DNA of 11,044 nt from CAZDCZ01 sp964504155 (GTDB taxonomy: Bacteria; Bacteroidota; Bacteroidia; Bacteroidales; UBA12077), in the NCBI GenBank assembly GCA_964504155.1, contig CAZDCZ010000092.1:1-11044 (forward strand). Reading direction: 5' to 3'. Each line of letters opens with the position of its first letter. The first letter of the stretch is position 1. The translations under genes were made by a program, and so were the position numbers. This document shows positions 1 through 7,042 of this stretch, one piece after another. The notes beneath the pieces were generated by a model, which had not been told where the DNA came from, did no database searches, and worked only from the letters and a program-made list of their open reading frames with translations.

Positions 1-44
1 TGGTAAATCAGAGACCGATGACATACAAACAGATTATTGTCTAA

Positions 45-367
45 ATGCCTAATTCGATAAAAATAATTGCCGAAATAGTAGTAAATATGAGCATTGTAGC
101 CCGCATAAAATTTAGTAGTAAAATGAAAAATTCTAATTACGAAATCGGCTACTATTCTTATACTAAACGTTATGGACAATTAGGTACGTTAAAGGGACAT
201 AGTTTACACTTTTTAGCTTGTAATTTGTAGTAAAAAAACAAATTCATCTGACAGACAAAGGTACATACTGGATTCATGCGTTTGAAAACTTTTTCTCAAT
301 TAATTATATCAATAAATTCTGGAGTACTTCAAAAAATAATCCTTGGCCGGAAAAGATAATTTTGTAA
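45..367 (+). pseudogene. Decayed C-terminal remnant, possibly of a radical-SAM coproporphyrinogen-oxidase-like protein
   Basis: Two protein-like stretches lie in different frames. Positions 45-230 read through segments such as NYEIGYYSYTKRYG and LKGHSLHFLACNL and end in TAG-TAA. Positions 224-367, shifted to another frame, read IHLTDKGTYWIHAFENFF and then INKFWSTSKNNPWPEK before a TAA. The second stretch has no start codon and has the look of a real protein C-terminus. From memory, it resembles the tail of radical-SAM proteins of the oxygen-independent coproporphyrinogen III oxidase type in Bacteroidetes; this is recall, not a search. The frames switch at about 222-231, next to a run of seven A at 232-238. 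A further frame change may exist near 42-50, because positions 2-46 are open in the same frame as the tail. No CxxxCxxC radical-SAM motif is present, so any N-terminal part lies outside the window or is lost. Decay is fairly likely; the family name is tentative. Confidence 0.45.
357..364 (+). promoter_or_regulatory. Possible Bacteroidetes -7 box upstream of the hydrolase gene
   Basis: TAATTTTG matches the Bacteroidetes TAnnTTTG consensus and lies about 50 bases before the hydrolase start at 413. No TTG -33 element is present at the expected 19-21 base spacing, and the box overlaps the end of the upstream remnant. It is therefore a weak candidate. Confidence 0.25.
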
Positions 368-412
368 TTTAGTTAAAATTTTTATCACCAATAATAAAAC
401 AAGGAGACTGTC

Positions 413-1600
413 ATGAAAAAAGTAATAATCATAATCTTCTTTTTGACACTAAATATTAATTTATTTAGTCAATTACAGCACTATTATGTGCAACCAAATC
501 AGACAGATGCTAATTATGCACCACAAGACAGTAACTATATTGTTATAAATACTTCTACACAAATTAATAAGTTATTCTTGTTTTTTGGTGGTACTTATAG
601 TAGTCCAAAACATTATAGATTTATTTGTAGTGTAGCAGCAAATTATGGATACGATGCAATAAGCTTATGCTATATAGATACTGTTCCTGTTTATCCATTT
701 GGTAATAGTTCAGATAGTTTGGTTTTCGATAAATTCAGACAAGAAATATCCTTTGGAACACCGCAAAGTCCTTTCGTATCGGTAGATACATTAAATTCTA
801 TTTATACAAGAACTTTAAAACTTATTCAATATTTATCAGCAACATATCCTTCTCAAAATTGGGGGCAGTATTTACTTACACCAACAACATTAGACTGGTC
901 AAAAATTGCAGTAAGCGGACATTCACAAGGTTCGGGGCATGCAGCTTATTTAGCAAAATATTTTCCGGTAGAAAGAAATGTAATGTTTTCCGGTCCGAAT
1001 GATTATAGTTCTCATTACAGTCGTTCAGCTCATTGGTTAAGGCAGGTGGGTGTTACTCCAATAAATAAACAATTCGTTTTTCTTCATTTACAAGATGAAG
1101 TAGTTCCTTTCGAACACCAATTTACTAATATGTCAGGTTTGGGAATGCTTCAAACAGGTGATACAACTATTGTTGATAATGTTTTACCACCATATTTGAA
1201 TTCTCATAGTTTGTATTCAAATGTCGACCCTGCAATAGCTAATCAATATCATGGTTCAACTTGTATAGGAATATATACACCAATGAATTCGGGAGATACT
1301 GTTTTTGCACCCGTTTGGAAATATATGTTAACAACATCTGTAACAACAGGAACAACAAATTTTTACACTAAAATTCCTGAAATAAATATTTATCCAAATC
1401 CAACAACAGGAATATTTATAATTAAAGGAAATGGTATTCAATTTATTGAAATTGCAAATATTAGCGGGCAAATAGTAAAACAAGTATCAATTAATAATTT
1501 ACAATTCACAATTGATTTAAGCAATCAACCGAAAGGAATATATATAATTAAAATAGTAACAGATAAAGGAACAACAGTTAAAAAAGTAATGTTGGAATAA
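413..1600 (+). CDS. Secreted alpha/beta hydrolase with T9SS C-terminal sorting domain
   Basis: The 395-residue protein starts with a signal peptide (MKKVIIIIFFLTLNINLFSQ, likely cleaved near residue 20). It has an alpha/beta hydrolase core at about residues 40-310 and a T9SS type A sorting domain at about 324-395, which begins INIYPNPTTG and ends in a basic, beta-rich tail. The nucleophile elbow is GHSQG at 169-173 with Ser171. Plausible triad partners are Asp228 in HLQDEVVP and His280 in QYHGST, but these are inferred from order only. The core recalls the BPSS1187-like hydrolase family, whose substrates are not well defined, so no substrate is assigned. The protein should cross the inner membrane by Sec and the outer membrane by T9SS, ending on the surface or in the medium. 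The start is supported by AAGGAG at 401-406, seven bases before ATG, an unusually good ribosome binding site for this window. The next gene begins 45 bases downstream and may be co-transcribed. Confidence 0.85.
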   Translation: MKKVIIIIFFLTLNINLFSQLQHYYVQPNQTDANYAPQDSNYIVINTSTQINKLFLFFGGTYSSPKHYRFICSVAANYGYDAISLCYIDTVPVYPFGNSSDSLVFDKFRQEISFGTPQSPFVSVDTLNSIYTRTLKLIQYLSATYPSQNWGQYLLTPTTLDWSKIAVSGHSQGSGHAAYLAKYFPVERNVMFSGPNDYSSHYSRSAHWLRQVGVTPINKQFVFLHLQDEVVPFEHQFTNMSGLGMLQTGDTTIVDNVLPPYLNSHSLYSNVDPAIANQYHGSTCIGIYTPMNSGDTVFAPVWKYMLTTSVTTGTTNFYTKIPEINIYPNPTTGIFIIKGNGIQFIEIANISGQIVKQVSINNLQFTIDLSNQPKGIYIIKIVTDKGTTVKKVMLE

Positions 1601-1645
1601 GTTTTTGCAGTAATTAATTCGAGTAATAACTTAAAAGAAAAAGAT

Positions 1646-2263
1646 ATGCTTTTAAAGATGAAAGAAAAAATTGGTTTAGTTGTTTTCGTTTTGTTCATAA
1701 ATTCGTGTATAGTAGATGCTCAAATCGAGTCGGGAATTTACGATAATGGACTAAAAGTAGCTTATAATCCTTCTGTAAGTTTATTAACAGCTTACTACGA
1801 AGGCTATTCCGGATACGACGAAAGTGCCGATAGCCCAAGATTCTCTTGTGTTTTTTATATACATGGCTATATGAAAGATAGTATTTCTGAAGTTGAAACA
1901 TACTTCCCTTTAGATAAAAGCGAAGTTTTGATAAATGGTAAAATAAAACTGCTTAAAAAAAATGTAGTTTCGATTAAACTTAATAGCCAGCATGGTGGGT
2001 GTTGGAATGTATGAAATTTTAGCGAAGATTATACAAATTTCAAGCTCGAAAAAAGTAACAACTGGATTGAAATTAGGTATATCAACATTGAAAAAGCATA
2101 TTTCTATTCCGAAAAGCAGGAAGAAACTAAAAGAAAAGCTTTTGTTTTAAAAGGAGATATTGTATATATCGACAAAATTGAAGATGAATGGATTCATTGT
2201 AGCTTTTATGGGAAAACAGTAACAAAAGGGTGGGTAAAATTAGAATCGGTAAATCAAAATTAA
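1646..2263 (+). pseudogene. Exported SH3-like domain protein, interrupted by an in-frame TGA
   Basis: Reading from ATG 1646 gives 122 residues and then TGA at 2012-2014. The same frame then stays open for another 82 codons to TAA at 2261-2263. Both halves look like one protein. The N-terminus is a signal peptide with a possible weak lipobox (FINSC, Cys21) or a cleavage site near VDAQ. A beta-rich domain follows, ending in the run HGGCWNV just before the TGA. The part after the stop (NFSEDYTNF, NWIEIRYINIEKAYFY, GDIVYIDKIEDEWIHC, TKGWVKLES) looks like a bacterial SH3-like domain. I recall Bacteroidetes proteins with a similar HGGCWNV segment that continues without a stop, but this is memory only. 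The simplest reading is a nonsense mutation giving a broken gene; a sequencing error is possible. ATG 1658 is an alternative start. Function is unknown, and location is probably periplasmic or outer membrane. Confidence 0.6.
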
Positions 2264-2518
2264 TTAAGTAGAAAATTCGTGAACCTTTAGCTCATGCCTG
2301 GCATAATTTTTCGGGTTCAACTAAATCGCTATATAATTTTACAAATATATTAATGTAAAAAAGTAGTATCACTATAAGAAATGTTTCGATCTGAGAAATA
2401 AGCTTATTCGTTGTTAGTAGTGGTTTGTAGCGCTTTTTGTTTTCTTTTTAGTTTGATAATTAAAAAATAATAATTAACTTAGTGATTATTTGAATTAATA
2501 AACAATTGAATAAGAATT
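2264..2518 (+). other. Intergenic region upstream of the secreted protease
   Basis: This is 255 bases of mostly noncoding, AT-rich sequence. It holds a short open stretch at 2272-2358 (28 codons without a start, containing IREPLAHAWHNFSGS) that might be a leftover of a lost gene. It also holds the candidate protease promoter listed separately. The segment GAACC at 2281-2285 can pair with GGTTC at 2314-2319, but there is no strong terminator. Confidence 0.4.
2424..2455 (+). promoter_or_regulatory. Candidate Bacteroidetes promoter for the secreted protease
   Basis: TTTG at 2424-2427 is followed after 20 bases by TTAGTTTG at 2448-2455. This fits the Bacteroidetes -33 TTTG and -7 TAnnTTTG pattern with one mismatch, in the second base of the -7 box. 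Transcription would start near 2462, giving a leader of about 57 bases before ATG 2519. Confidence 0.4.
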
Positions 2519-5353
2519 ATGAATAATTTTATAAAAAATCTGATTTTTTTTTTATTTATTTTATTAATTCAAGACTCACTTTTTGCGCAAGTTTCTATTA
2601 AGAGAGAGTATCCAGTTAGCATAGAGAAGAAGCTGGATATTAATATCCCCGAAATTATACTTCCCGAGATTAATTATCGGAATATTCGTAAAATTGAACA
2701 AAGGCACAGAGCATCGAGACTAAAATCTTTACGATTTGCCGAAATGATTAATGTCGATATTGATATTAAAAGAGATGGTGTTTTAACGATTTTGCCTGAT
2801 GGTAGTAAGTTGTGGTTGTTGAAAATTAAATCGAAAAAGGCATATTCTTTAAGTGTATATTTCGATTTGTTTGTTTTGTCTAACAAAGCCGAATTATATA
2901 TTTATAACTCCGGTAATATGAGTAATATTGGGGCTTTTACAAGTTCGAATAATAAATTAAATAAGCATTTAGCTATAGCTCCTGTTAAAGGCGATGAAAT
3001 AGTAATTGAATATTTCGAGCCACAAAATATTAAAAATAACGTACAGTTACATATTAGTAGAATAGGGCACGATTATAAAGATGTTTTTTCTTTATTAAAT
3101 AAAGATGTTAAAGGCTTTGGAAGTTCGGGTTCGTGTAATGTAGATATTAATTGCGATGAGGGGAATGGTTGGCAAAAAGAAAAGCACTCGGTATGTAAGA
3201 TAACCTATAACGGATGGATGTGTAGTGGGGCTTTAATTAATAATGCTAGAAACGATGGGAAGCCATATTTTTTAACAGCAAATCATTGTATCGATAGTCA
3301 AGCTGATGCTGATGCAGCAATTTTTTATTTTAATTACGAGAGTCCGGAGTGTAATGGCGAAGATGGTCCTTTAGATCAAACAGTCTCTGGTGCCAAGCTT
3401 GTTGCAACAGCGCCCGACGGAAAATTAGATTTTAGTTTGCTCGAGTTAAGTATTCCGCCGCCTCCCGAGTATAAACCATATTATTCCGGTTGGAATAGAG
3501 AAAGTAACCATGCCCTTAAAACAACATGTATTCATCATCCTAGTGGCGATGTAAAGAAAATAACTATAGATTATAATGCTCCCGAAATTGGGAATTATGG
3601 CGAAGGATATGACGAAAATTCGCACTGGTGGATAAAAGAATGGGATATTGGAACTACAGAAGGCGGGTCGTCAGGTGCTCCTTTATTTGACGAAAATCAT
3701 AAAATAATTGGAGATTTAACAGGCGGAGATGCTAGTTGTTCGTACAATTATAACGATTATTTTGCAATGTTTTCTCGTTCGTGGAACGATTATTCAGCAG
3801 AGTCAAATCAATTGCAAAAATGGCTCGATCCGTATAATACAGGAATAGTTAGCCTAAAAGGGAAAGAAGCCTACGATTCTGTTCCATCGAACTTAATAGC
3901 TTTCGAAAAAAACAATTCAATAAAACTTATGTGGTTGCCTTCGTCAGATACTTTAGGATTTAAAAAGTATTTTATTTATCGCAATACAGTATTGATCGAT
4001 TCTACCGTAAATATTGAGTATATCGATTTAACTTGTGAGCAAAATGTGCCATATGAATACAAAGTAGCAGCAGTGTTTAAGATTGATATTGATACTTCTT
4101 TAGCTTTTTCGAATAAAGTCTCGATCCGCTTAATGACCTCTCTGGGAATTCCATATGTTCAGAATTTCGAACTTTCTGATAGTATGCCTGAGTATTGGTA
4201 TCAAACAGTTTCGAACGATACCGTATTGTGGGAATTTAGAGATGGTGGTAATATTTCTCCTTCCGGTGCATACGAAGGAAATATGAATGCATTTTTTCAG
4301 AATAATAATAATGATACTGCAATTTTAATTAGTCCGAAATTTGATTTTAATACAATCAATAATGCTTTGCTGGAATTTTATATTGCTATGCCACAGAACA
4401 ATAACGATGTGCATATTTTAAATGTTTTATATAAAGAAGCTGATTCTTTGAATTGGAAATTACTTATTACTTATTCTCATGATATCCCTTTATGGGAGAA
4501 GCAAGTAATTAATTTGCCTAATTTAAGCCATCAATATCAAATAGCTTTCGAAGGAATTGGGAATAGAGGTTATGGTATTTGTCTCGACAGTATTTCTCTT
4601 GCTCAAGATTTTAATCCTATTGTTCCGGAGTTTATAGCAAATAAATCTGAAATTTGTTTGTCCGATAGTGTTCAATACGTTAGAGTGTCGGGTAGTGATG
4701 AAGATTCGTATTACTGGTATTTTGGTGAAGATGCTACTATTGTCGATACTGTGGGTATTGGACCATTTACTGTAAAATACAATAATCCCGGATTAAAACA
4801 TGTAAGTTTAACGGTTAATAATACTTATACAACTTTTAAACCCGATATTGTTAGGTGTATGCCTATTCCTCCAAAGCCTTCTTTTTGTATTAATGGCGAT
4901 ACTTTAGAATCAACATCTGCGTATTTTTATCAGTGGTATATTAATGGTGATGAAATTAATGGAGCTACATCGAAAAATATTAAAATTACTGAGAGTGCTT
5001 ATTATTCGGTTGAAACAATAAACGAATACGATTGCTCGAATATGTCGGATAGTATATATGTGTTAGTTAATGATATAGAAGATATATATTCTTGGGATGA
5101 GGGAATAAAAATATTTCCAAATCCTAATTCCGGGAGCTTTGAAATTACGACAGATAATGTTATTGATGGAAGAATCATTGTTAGTATTTTTGATATTAAC
5201 GGAAGTATTGTTTTCGAAAAACAATTTGATAATATTAATCAACAACTAATAAATAGTAATATTAATCAGTCGGGAATTTATTTTGTCGAAATTCGAAATA
5301 ATGAATTTGTAGTTCATGCAAAGATTATAATAAAAAAGGGGAGTAAGCAATAA
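2519..5353 (+). CDS. Secreted lysyl endopeptidase (Lys-C)-like serine protease with T9SS sorting domain
   Basis: This 944-residue protein has, in order: a signal peptide (1-24, ending LFAQ), a propeptide (about 25-198), a trypsin-fold protease domain (about 199-445), an FN3-like domain (about 455-538), a MAM-like or cleaved-adhesin-like jelly roll (about 543-695), PKD/Ig-like segments (about 700-850) and a T9SS sorting domain (about 860-944, from IKIFPNPNSG). The triad is His256 (TANHC), Asp304 (LDFSLLEL) and Ser385 (GGSSGAP). Compared with Achromobacter protease I as I remember it, GSSGSCNVDINCDEG matches the mature N-terminus. Cysteines 206, 212, 235, 257, 278 and 407 match its three disulfides, and Asp413 (NDYF) matches the S1 Asp225 that selects lysine. 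Lys198 sits just before the mature start, consistent with self-processing. Cleavage after lysine outside the cell is therefore inferred. The stacked Trp169/His210 pair appears replaced by Tyr360 and Thr401. No strong Shine-Dalgarno is seen. The last codons overlap the terminator of the convergent gene. Confidence 0.9.
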   Translation: MNNFIKNLIFFLFILLIQDSLFAQVSIKREYPVSIEKKLDINIPEIILPEINYRNIRKIEQRHRASRLKSLRFAEMINVDIDIKRDGVLTILPDGSKLWLLKIKSKKAYSLSVYFDLFVLSNKAELYIYNSGNMSNIGAFTSSNNKLNKHLAIAPVKGDEIVIEYFEPQNIKNNVQLHISRIGHDYKDVFSLLNKDVKGFGSSGSCNVDINCDEGNGWQKEKHSVCKITYNGWMCSGALINNARNDGKPYFLTANHCIDSQADADAAIFYFNYESPECNGEDGPLDQTVSGAKLVATAPDGKLDFSLLELSIPPPPEYKPYYSGWNRESNHALKTTCIHHPSGDVKKITIDYNAPEIGNYGEGYDENSHWWIKEWDIGTTEGGSSGAPLFDENHKIIGDLTGGDASCSYNYNDYFAMFSRSWNDYSAESNQLQKWLDPYNTGIVSLKGKEAYDSVPSNLIAFEKNNSIKLMWLPSSDTLGFKKYFIYRNTVLIDSTVNIEYIDLTCEQNVPYEYKVAAVFKIDIDTSLAFSNKVSIRLMTSLGIPYVQNFELSDSMPEYWYQTVSNDTVLWEFRDGGNISPSGAYEGNMNAFFQNNNNDTAILISPKFDFNTINNALLEFYIAMPQNNNDVHILNVLYKEADSLNWKLLITYSHDIPLWEKQVINLPNLSHQYQIAFEGIGNRGYGICLDSISLAQDFNPIVPEFIANKSEICLSDSVQYVRVSGSDEDSYYWYFGEDATIVDTVGIGPFTVKYNNPGLKHVSLTVNNTYTTFKPDIVRCMPIPPKPSFCINGDTLESTSAYFYQWYINGDEINGATSKNIKITESAYYSVETINEYDCSNMSDSIYVLVNDIEDIYSWDEGIKIFPNPNSGSFEITTDNVIDGRIIVSIFDINGSIVFEKQFDNINQQLINSNINQSGIYFVEIRNNEFVVHAKIIIKKGSKQ

Positions 5354-5364
5354 TGCTACTCCCC
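5332..5364 (-). terminator. Rho-independent terminator of malic enzyme, lying over the protease stop codon
   Basis: GGGGAGTA (5338-5345) pairs with TACTCCCC (5357-5364). Two further GC pairs form inside after one bulged A, and the loop is six bases. Read on the minus strand, the hairpin is followed at once by six T (A run at 5332-5337), a classic terminator for the malic enzyme transcript. On the plus strand it is followed by GATAAATTATAATTG, a poor U-tract, so it may only partly stop the protease transcript. The protease TAA (5351-5353) falls in the loop. Confidence 0.85.
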
Positions 5365-5384
5365 GATAAATTATAATTGTATTA

Positions 5385-6839
5385 TTATTTAACGCTATCA
5401 ATAGCTGTTTTAAGAGCTTTTTCTAACATTGAATTATCAGGTGTCTTAATTAAATCATTTTTCATCATCATATCAATAGTGCTACGAGTTTTCTTAATAT
5501 CTTCGAGAGTTTTATTATACACAGTATCCCAGTCGAGATCTAAACGAGCTACTCCGTTTTTAATAGCTTCCATAGCTACGTCGGCAGCTTCATGAGCAAA
5601 CATTTCTGTTTCGTCCATCTTAGGCATTATGTTATTGGCAGTAATCCCTCTTTTTTGGGCAAAATTAGCCATAGCATATGCAGCAGTTACAGCCATTTCG
5701 TCGGTTATTTTCGTTGCTCTAACAAGAAGGGCTCCTTTTAATATTCCCGGGAAACCCAATGAATTATTAACTTGGTTTGGGAAATCTCCACGACCTGTTG
5801 CAACAATATATGCCCCGGCTTCTTTGGCTGCGTATGGATAAATTTCGGGTACAGGATTTGCACAAGCAAATACAATAGGTTTTGTCCCCATTTTTTTAAT
5901 CCATTCGGGTTTAATAGTATCGGGTCCCGGTTTGCTTAATGCAATAAATACATCTGCTCCGGTTAATGCTTCTTCAATATCATTTACCTTATTAGGATTT
6001 GTTTTCTCGCATATTTCCCATTTCCTGTAAAATCTTTTATCGGCTTTAATATCATCTCTATCAATACTTAAACTGCCTTTAGAATCGAACATAATAATTT
6101 TGTCGGTATTTGCCCCGGCTTTTATTATTAAACGAGCAATAGTCGAGTTTGCTGCTCCGGCACCTAAAAATACTATCTTAATATCTTTTATGTCTTTTTT
6201 TACAATACGTAAAGAATTAATTAATCCTGCAACAGTAACAGCACCTGTTCCTTGGGCATCATCGTGCCATACAGGAATGTTACACTCATCACGCAAAGTG
6301 TCTAATACTTTAAAGCAATTTGGTTGCGAAATATCTTCTAAGTTAACTGCTCCGAAACTAGGTTGTAACATTTTAACAAAATCAATAATTTTATCTGCAT
6401 CATGTTCGCCTTTTTCGTTGTAACTGTCTATGCAAATTGGTACGGCATCTATCCCGCCAAGGTATTTCATAAGATAAGCTTTGCCTTCCATAACACCAAG
6501 ACCTCCTGAAGGAGTACAATCTCCATCGCCTAACACTCTTGTCGAATCAGATACTACAGCTACCATATTCCCTCTGTTCGAAAGATCAAACGATGTACTA
6601 TTATTGTCTCTTATAGAAGTAGATATTTTCGAAACTCCGGGAGTATAATAAACATTAAACCAGTTGAATCCATAAACTCCGGCTTTTGGTAATACTTGTA
6701 TTTTTCCTCCGTAAAAACTGTGGCTTAATAGAGAGAGTTCTTTTAAAAATGTTGTTTTCGCTTTCGCTATTTGCTCTTGTGAAAAGTCATCTGGAAAAAT
6801 TTCATCAAGATTTGATAATGATAAATCGATTTTAGTCAT
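5385..6839 (-). CDS. Malic enzyme (malate dehydrogenase, oxaloacetate-decarboxylating)
   Basis: The 484-residue protein is a short, bacterial/archaeal-type malic enzyme without the C-terminal phosphotransacetylase domain. It converts malate and NAD(P)+ to pyruvate, CO2 and NAD(P)H in the cytoplasm, linking the TCA cycle to pyruvate. Visible signatures are YTPGVS at 65-70 (catalytic Tyr65), VVSDSTRVLGDGD at 95-107, MEGKAYL with the probable catalytic Lys120, metal ligands in LEDI (Glu168, Asp169) and HDDAQGTGA at 192-200 (Asp193/Asp194). The nucleotide-binding Rossmann motif is FLGAGAANS at 224-232, and CANPVPEI lies at 326-333. Cofactor preference cannot be read safely. The start is well supported: AGGAGG at 6844-6849 lies four bases before ATG. 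The gene converges on the protease gene (31 bases between stops). A strong hairpin upstream separates it from pdxA, so it is probably monocistronic. Confidence 0.95.
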   Translation of the reverse strand: MTKIDLSLSNLDEIFPDDFSQEQIAKAKTTFLKELSLLSHSFYGGKIQVLPKAGVYGFNWFNVYYTPGVSKISTSIRDNNSTSFDLSNRGNMVAVVSDSTRVLGDGDCTPSGGLGVMEGKAYLMKYLGGIDAVPICIDSYNEKGEHDADKIIDFVKMLQPSFGAVNLEDISQPNCFKVLDTLRDECNIPVWHDDAQGTGAVTVAGLINSLRIVKKDIKDIKIVFLGAGAANSTIARLIIKAGANTDKIIMFDSKGSLSIDRDDIKADKRFYRKWEICEKTNPNKVNDIEEALTGADVFIALSKPGPDTIKPEWIKKMGTKPIVFACANPVPEIYPYAAKEAGAYIVATGRGDFPNQVNNSLGFPGILKGALLVRATKITDEMAVTAAYAMANFAQKRGITANNIMPKMDETEMFAHEAADVAMEAIKNGVARLDLDWDTVYNKTLEDIKKTRSTIDMMMKNDLIKTPDNSMLEKALKTAIDSVK

Positions 6840-6888
6840 AAAGCCTCCTAATAATGTTTGTTAAGATTAAGAATAAATGTTCTTAATA

Positions 6889-6896
6889 CAAAGTTA
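6889..6896 (-). promoter_or_regulatory. Candidate -7 box for malic enzyme
   Basis: On the minus strand TAACTTTG is an exact match to the Bacteroidetes TAnnTTTG box, about 50 bases before the malic enzyme start and between the upstream terminator and the gene. No good TTG -33 element is seen at the usual distance, so the call is moderate. Confidence 0.4.
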
Positions 6897-6917
6897 AGAA
6901 AATATTTTGTCTTATGC

Positions 6918-6930
6918 ATATATATATATA
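6918..6930. repeat. Short AT dinucleotide tract
   Basis: Thirteen bases of alternating A and T lie just upstream of the malic enzyme -7 candidate. The tract is short and may simply reflect base composition. Its length could vary between strains, and it sits about where a -33 element and upstream region would fall. Confidence 0.5.
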
Positions 6931-6970
6931 CCTTAGAATGCAGATATATGTATGTTTTCTAGCATGTTAT

Positions 6971-7012
6971 AATTAAAAAGCTTCGTAGTTTTTGCTACGA
7001 AGCTTTTTAATT
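6971..7012 (-). terminator. Strong terminator hairpin downstream of pdxA
   Basis: A perfect 18-bp inverted repeat pairs 6971-6988 with 6995-7012 around a six-base loop. The core arm is AAAAAGCTTCGTAG. In either direction the descending arm ends in CTTTTTAATT, so the U-rich tract is part of the stem and the element could work both ways. It lies 30 bases past the pdxA stop and before the malic enzyme leader, so it most likely ends the pdxA transcript. Confidence 0.85.
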
Positions 7013-7042
7013 TAATGTGTTTTATTGAATGTTAAGATTTTA

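Noticed and set aside
45..230. A 61-codon open frame with an ATG as a complete small gene
   Set aside because: It lacks a ribosome binding site, and its protein-like content seems to continue in another frame downstream. It fits better as part of a decayed gene.
2012..2060. Selenocysteine insertion at the TGA
   Set aside because: Only a weak AT pairing follows the codon, with no compact GC-rich stem-loop of the bacterial SECIS type, and no known selenoprotein family is recognised.
2286..2325. tRNA-like boxes (TTAGCTCA and GGGTTCAAC)
   Set aside because: The spacing is too short, the T-arm does not pair and there is no acceptor stem.
5629..6423. Plus-strand open frames inside the malic enzyme gene
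   Set aside because: They are antisense shadows of a gene with full family motifs, with no start signals or recognisable protein content.
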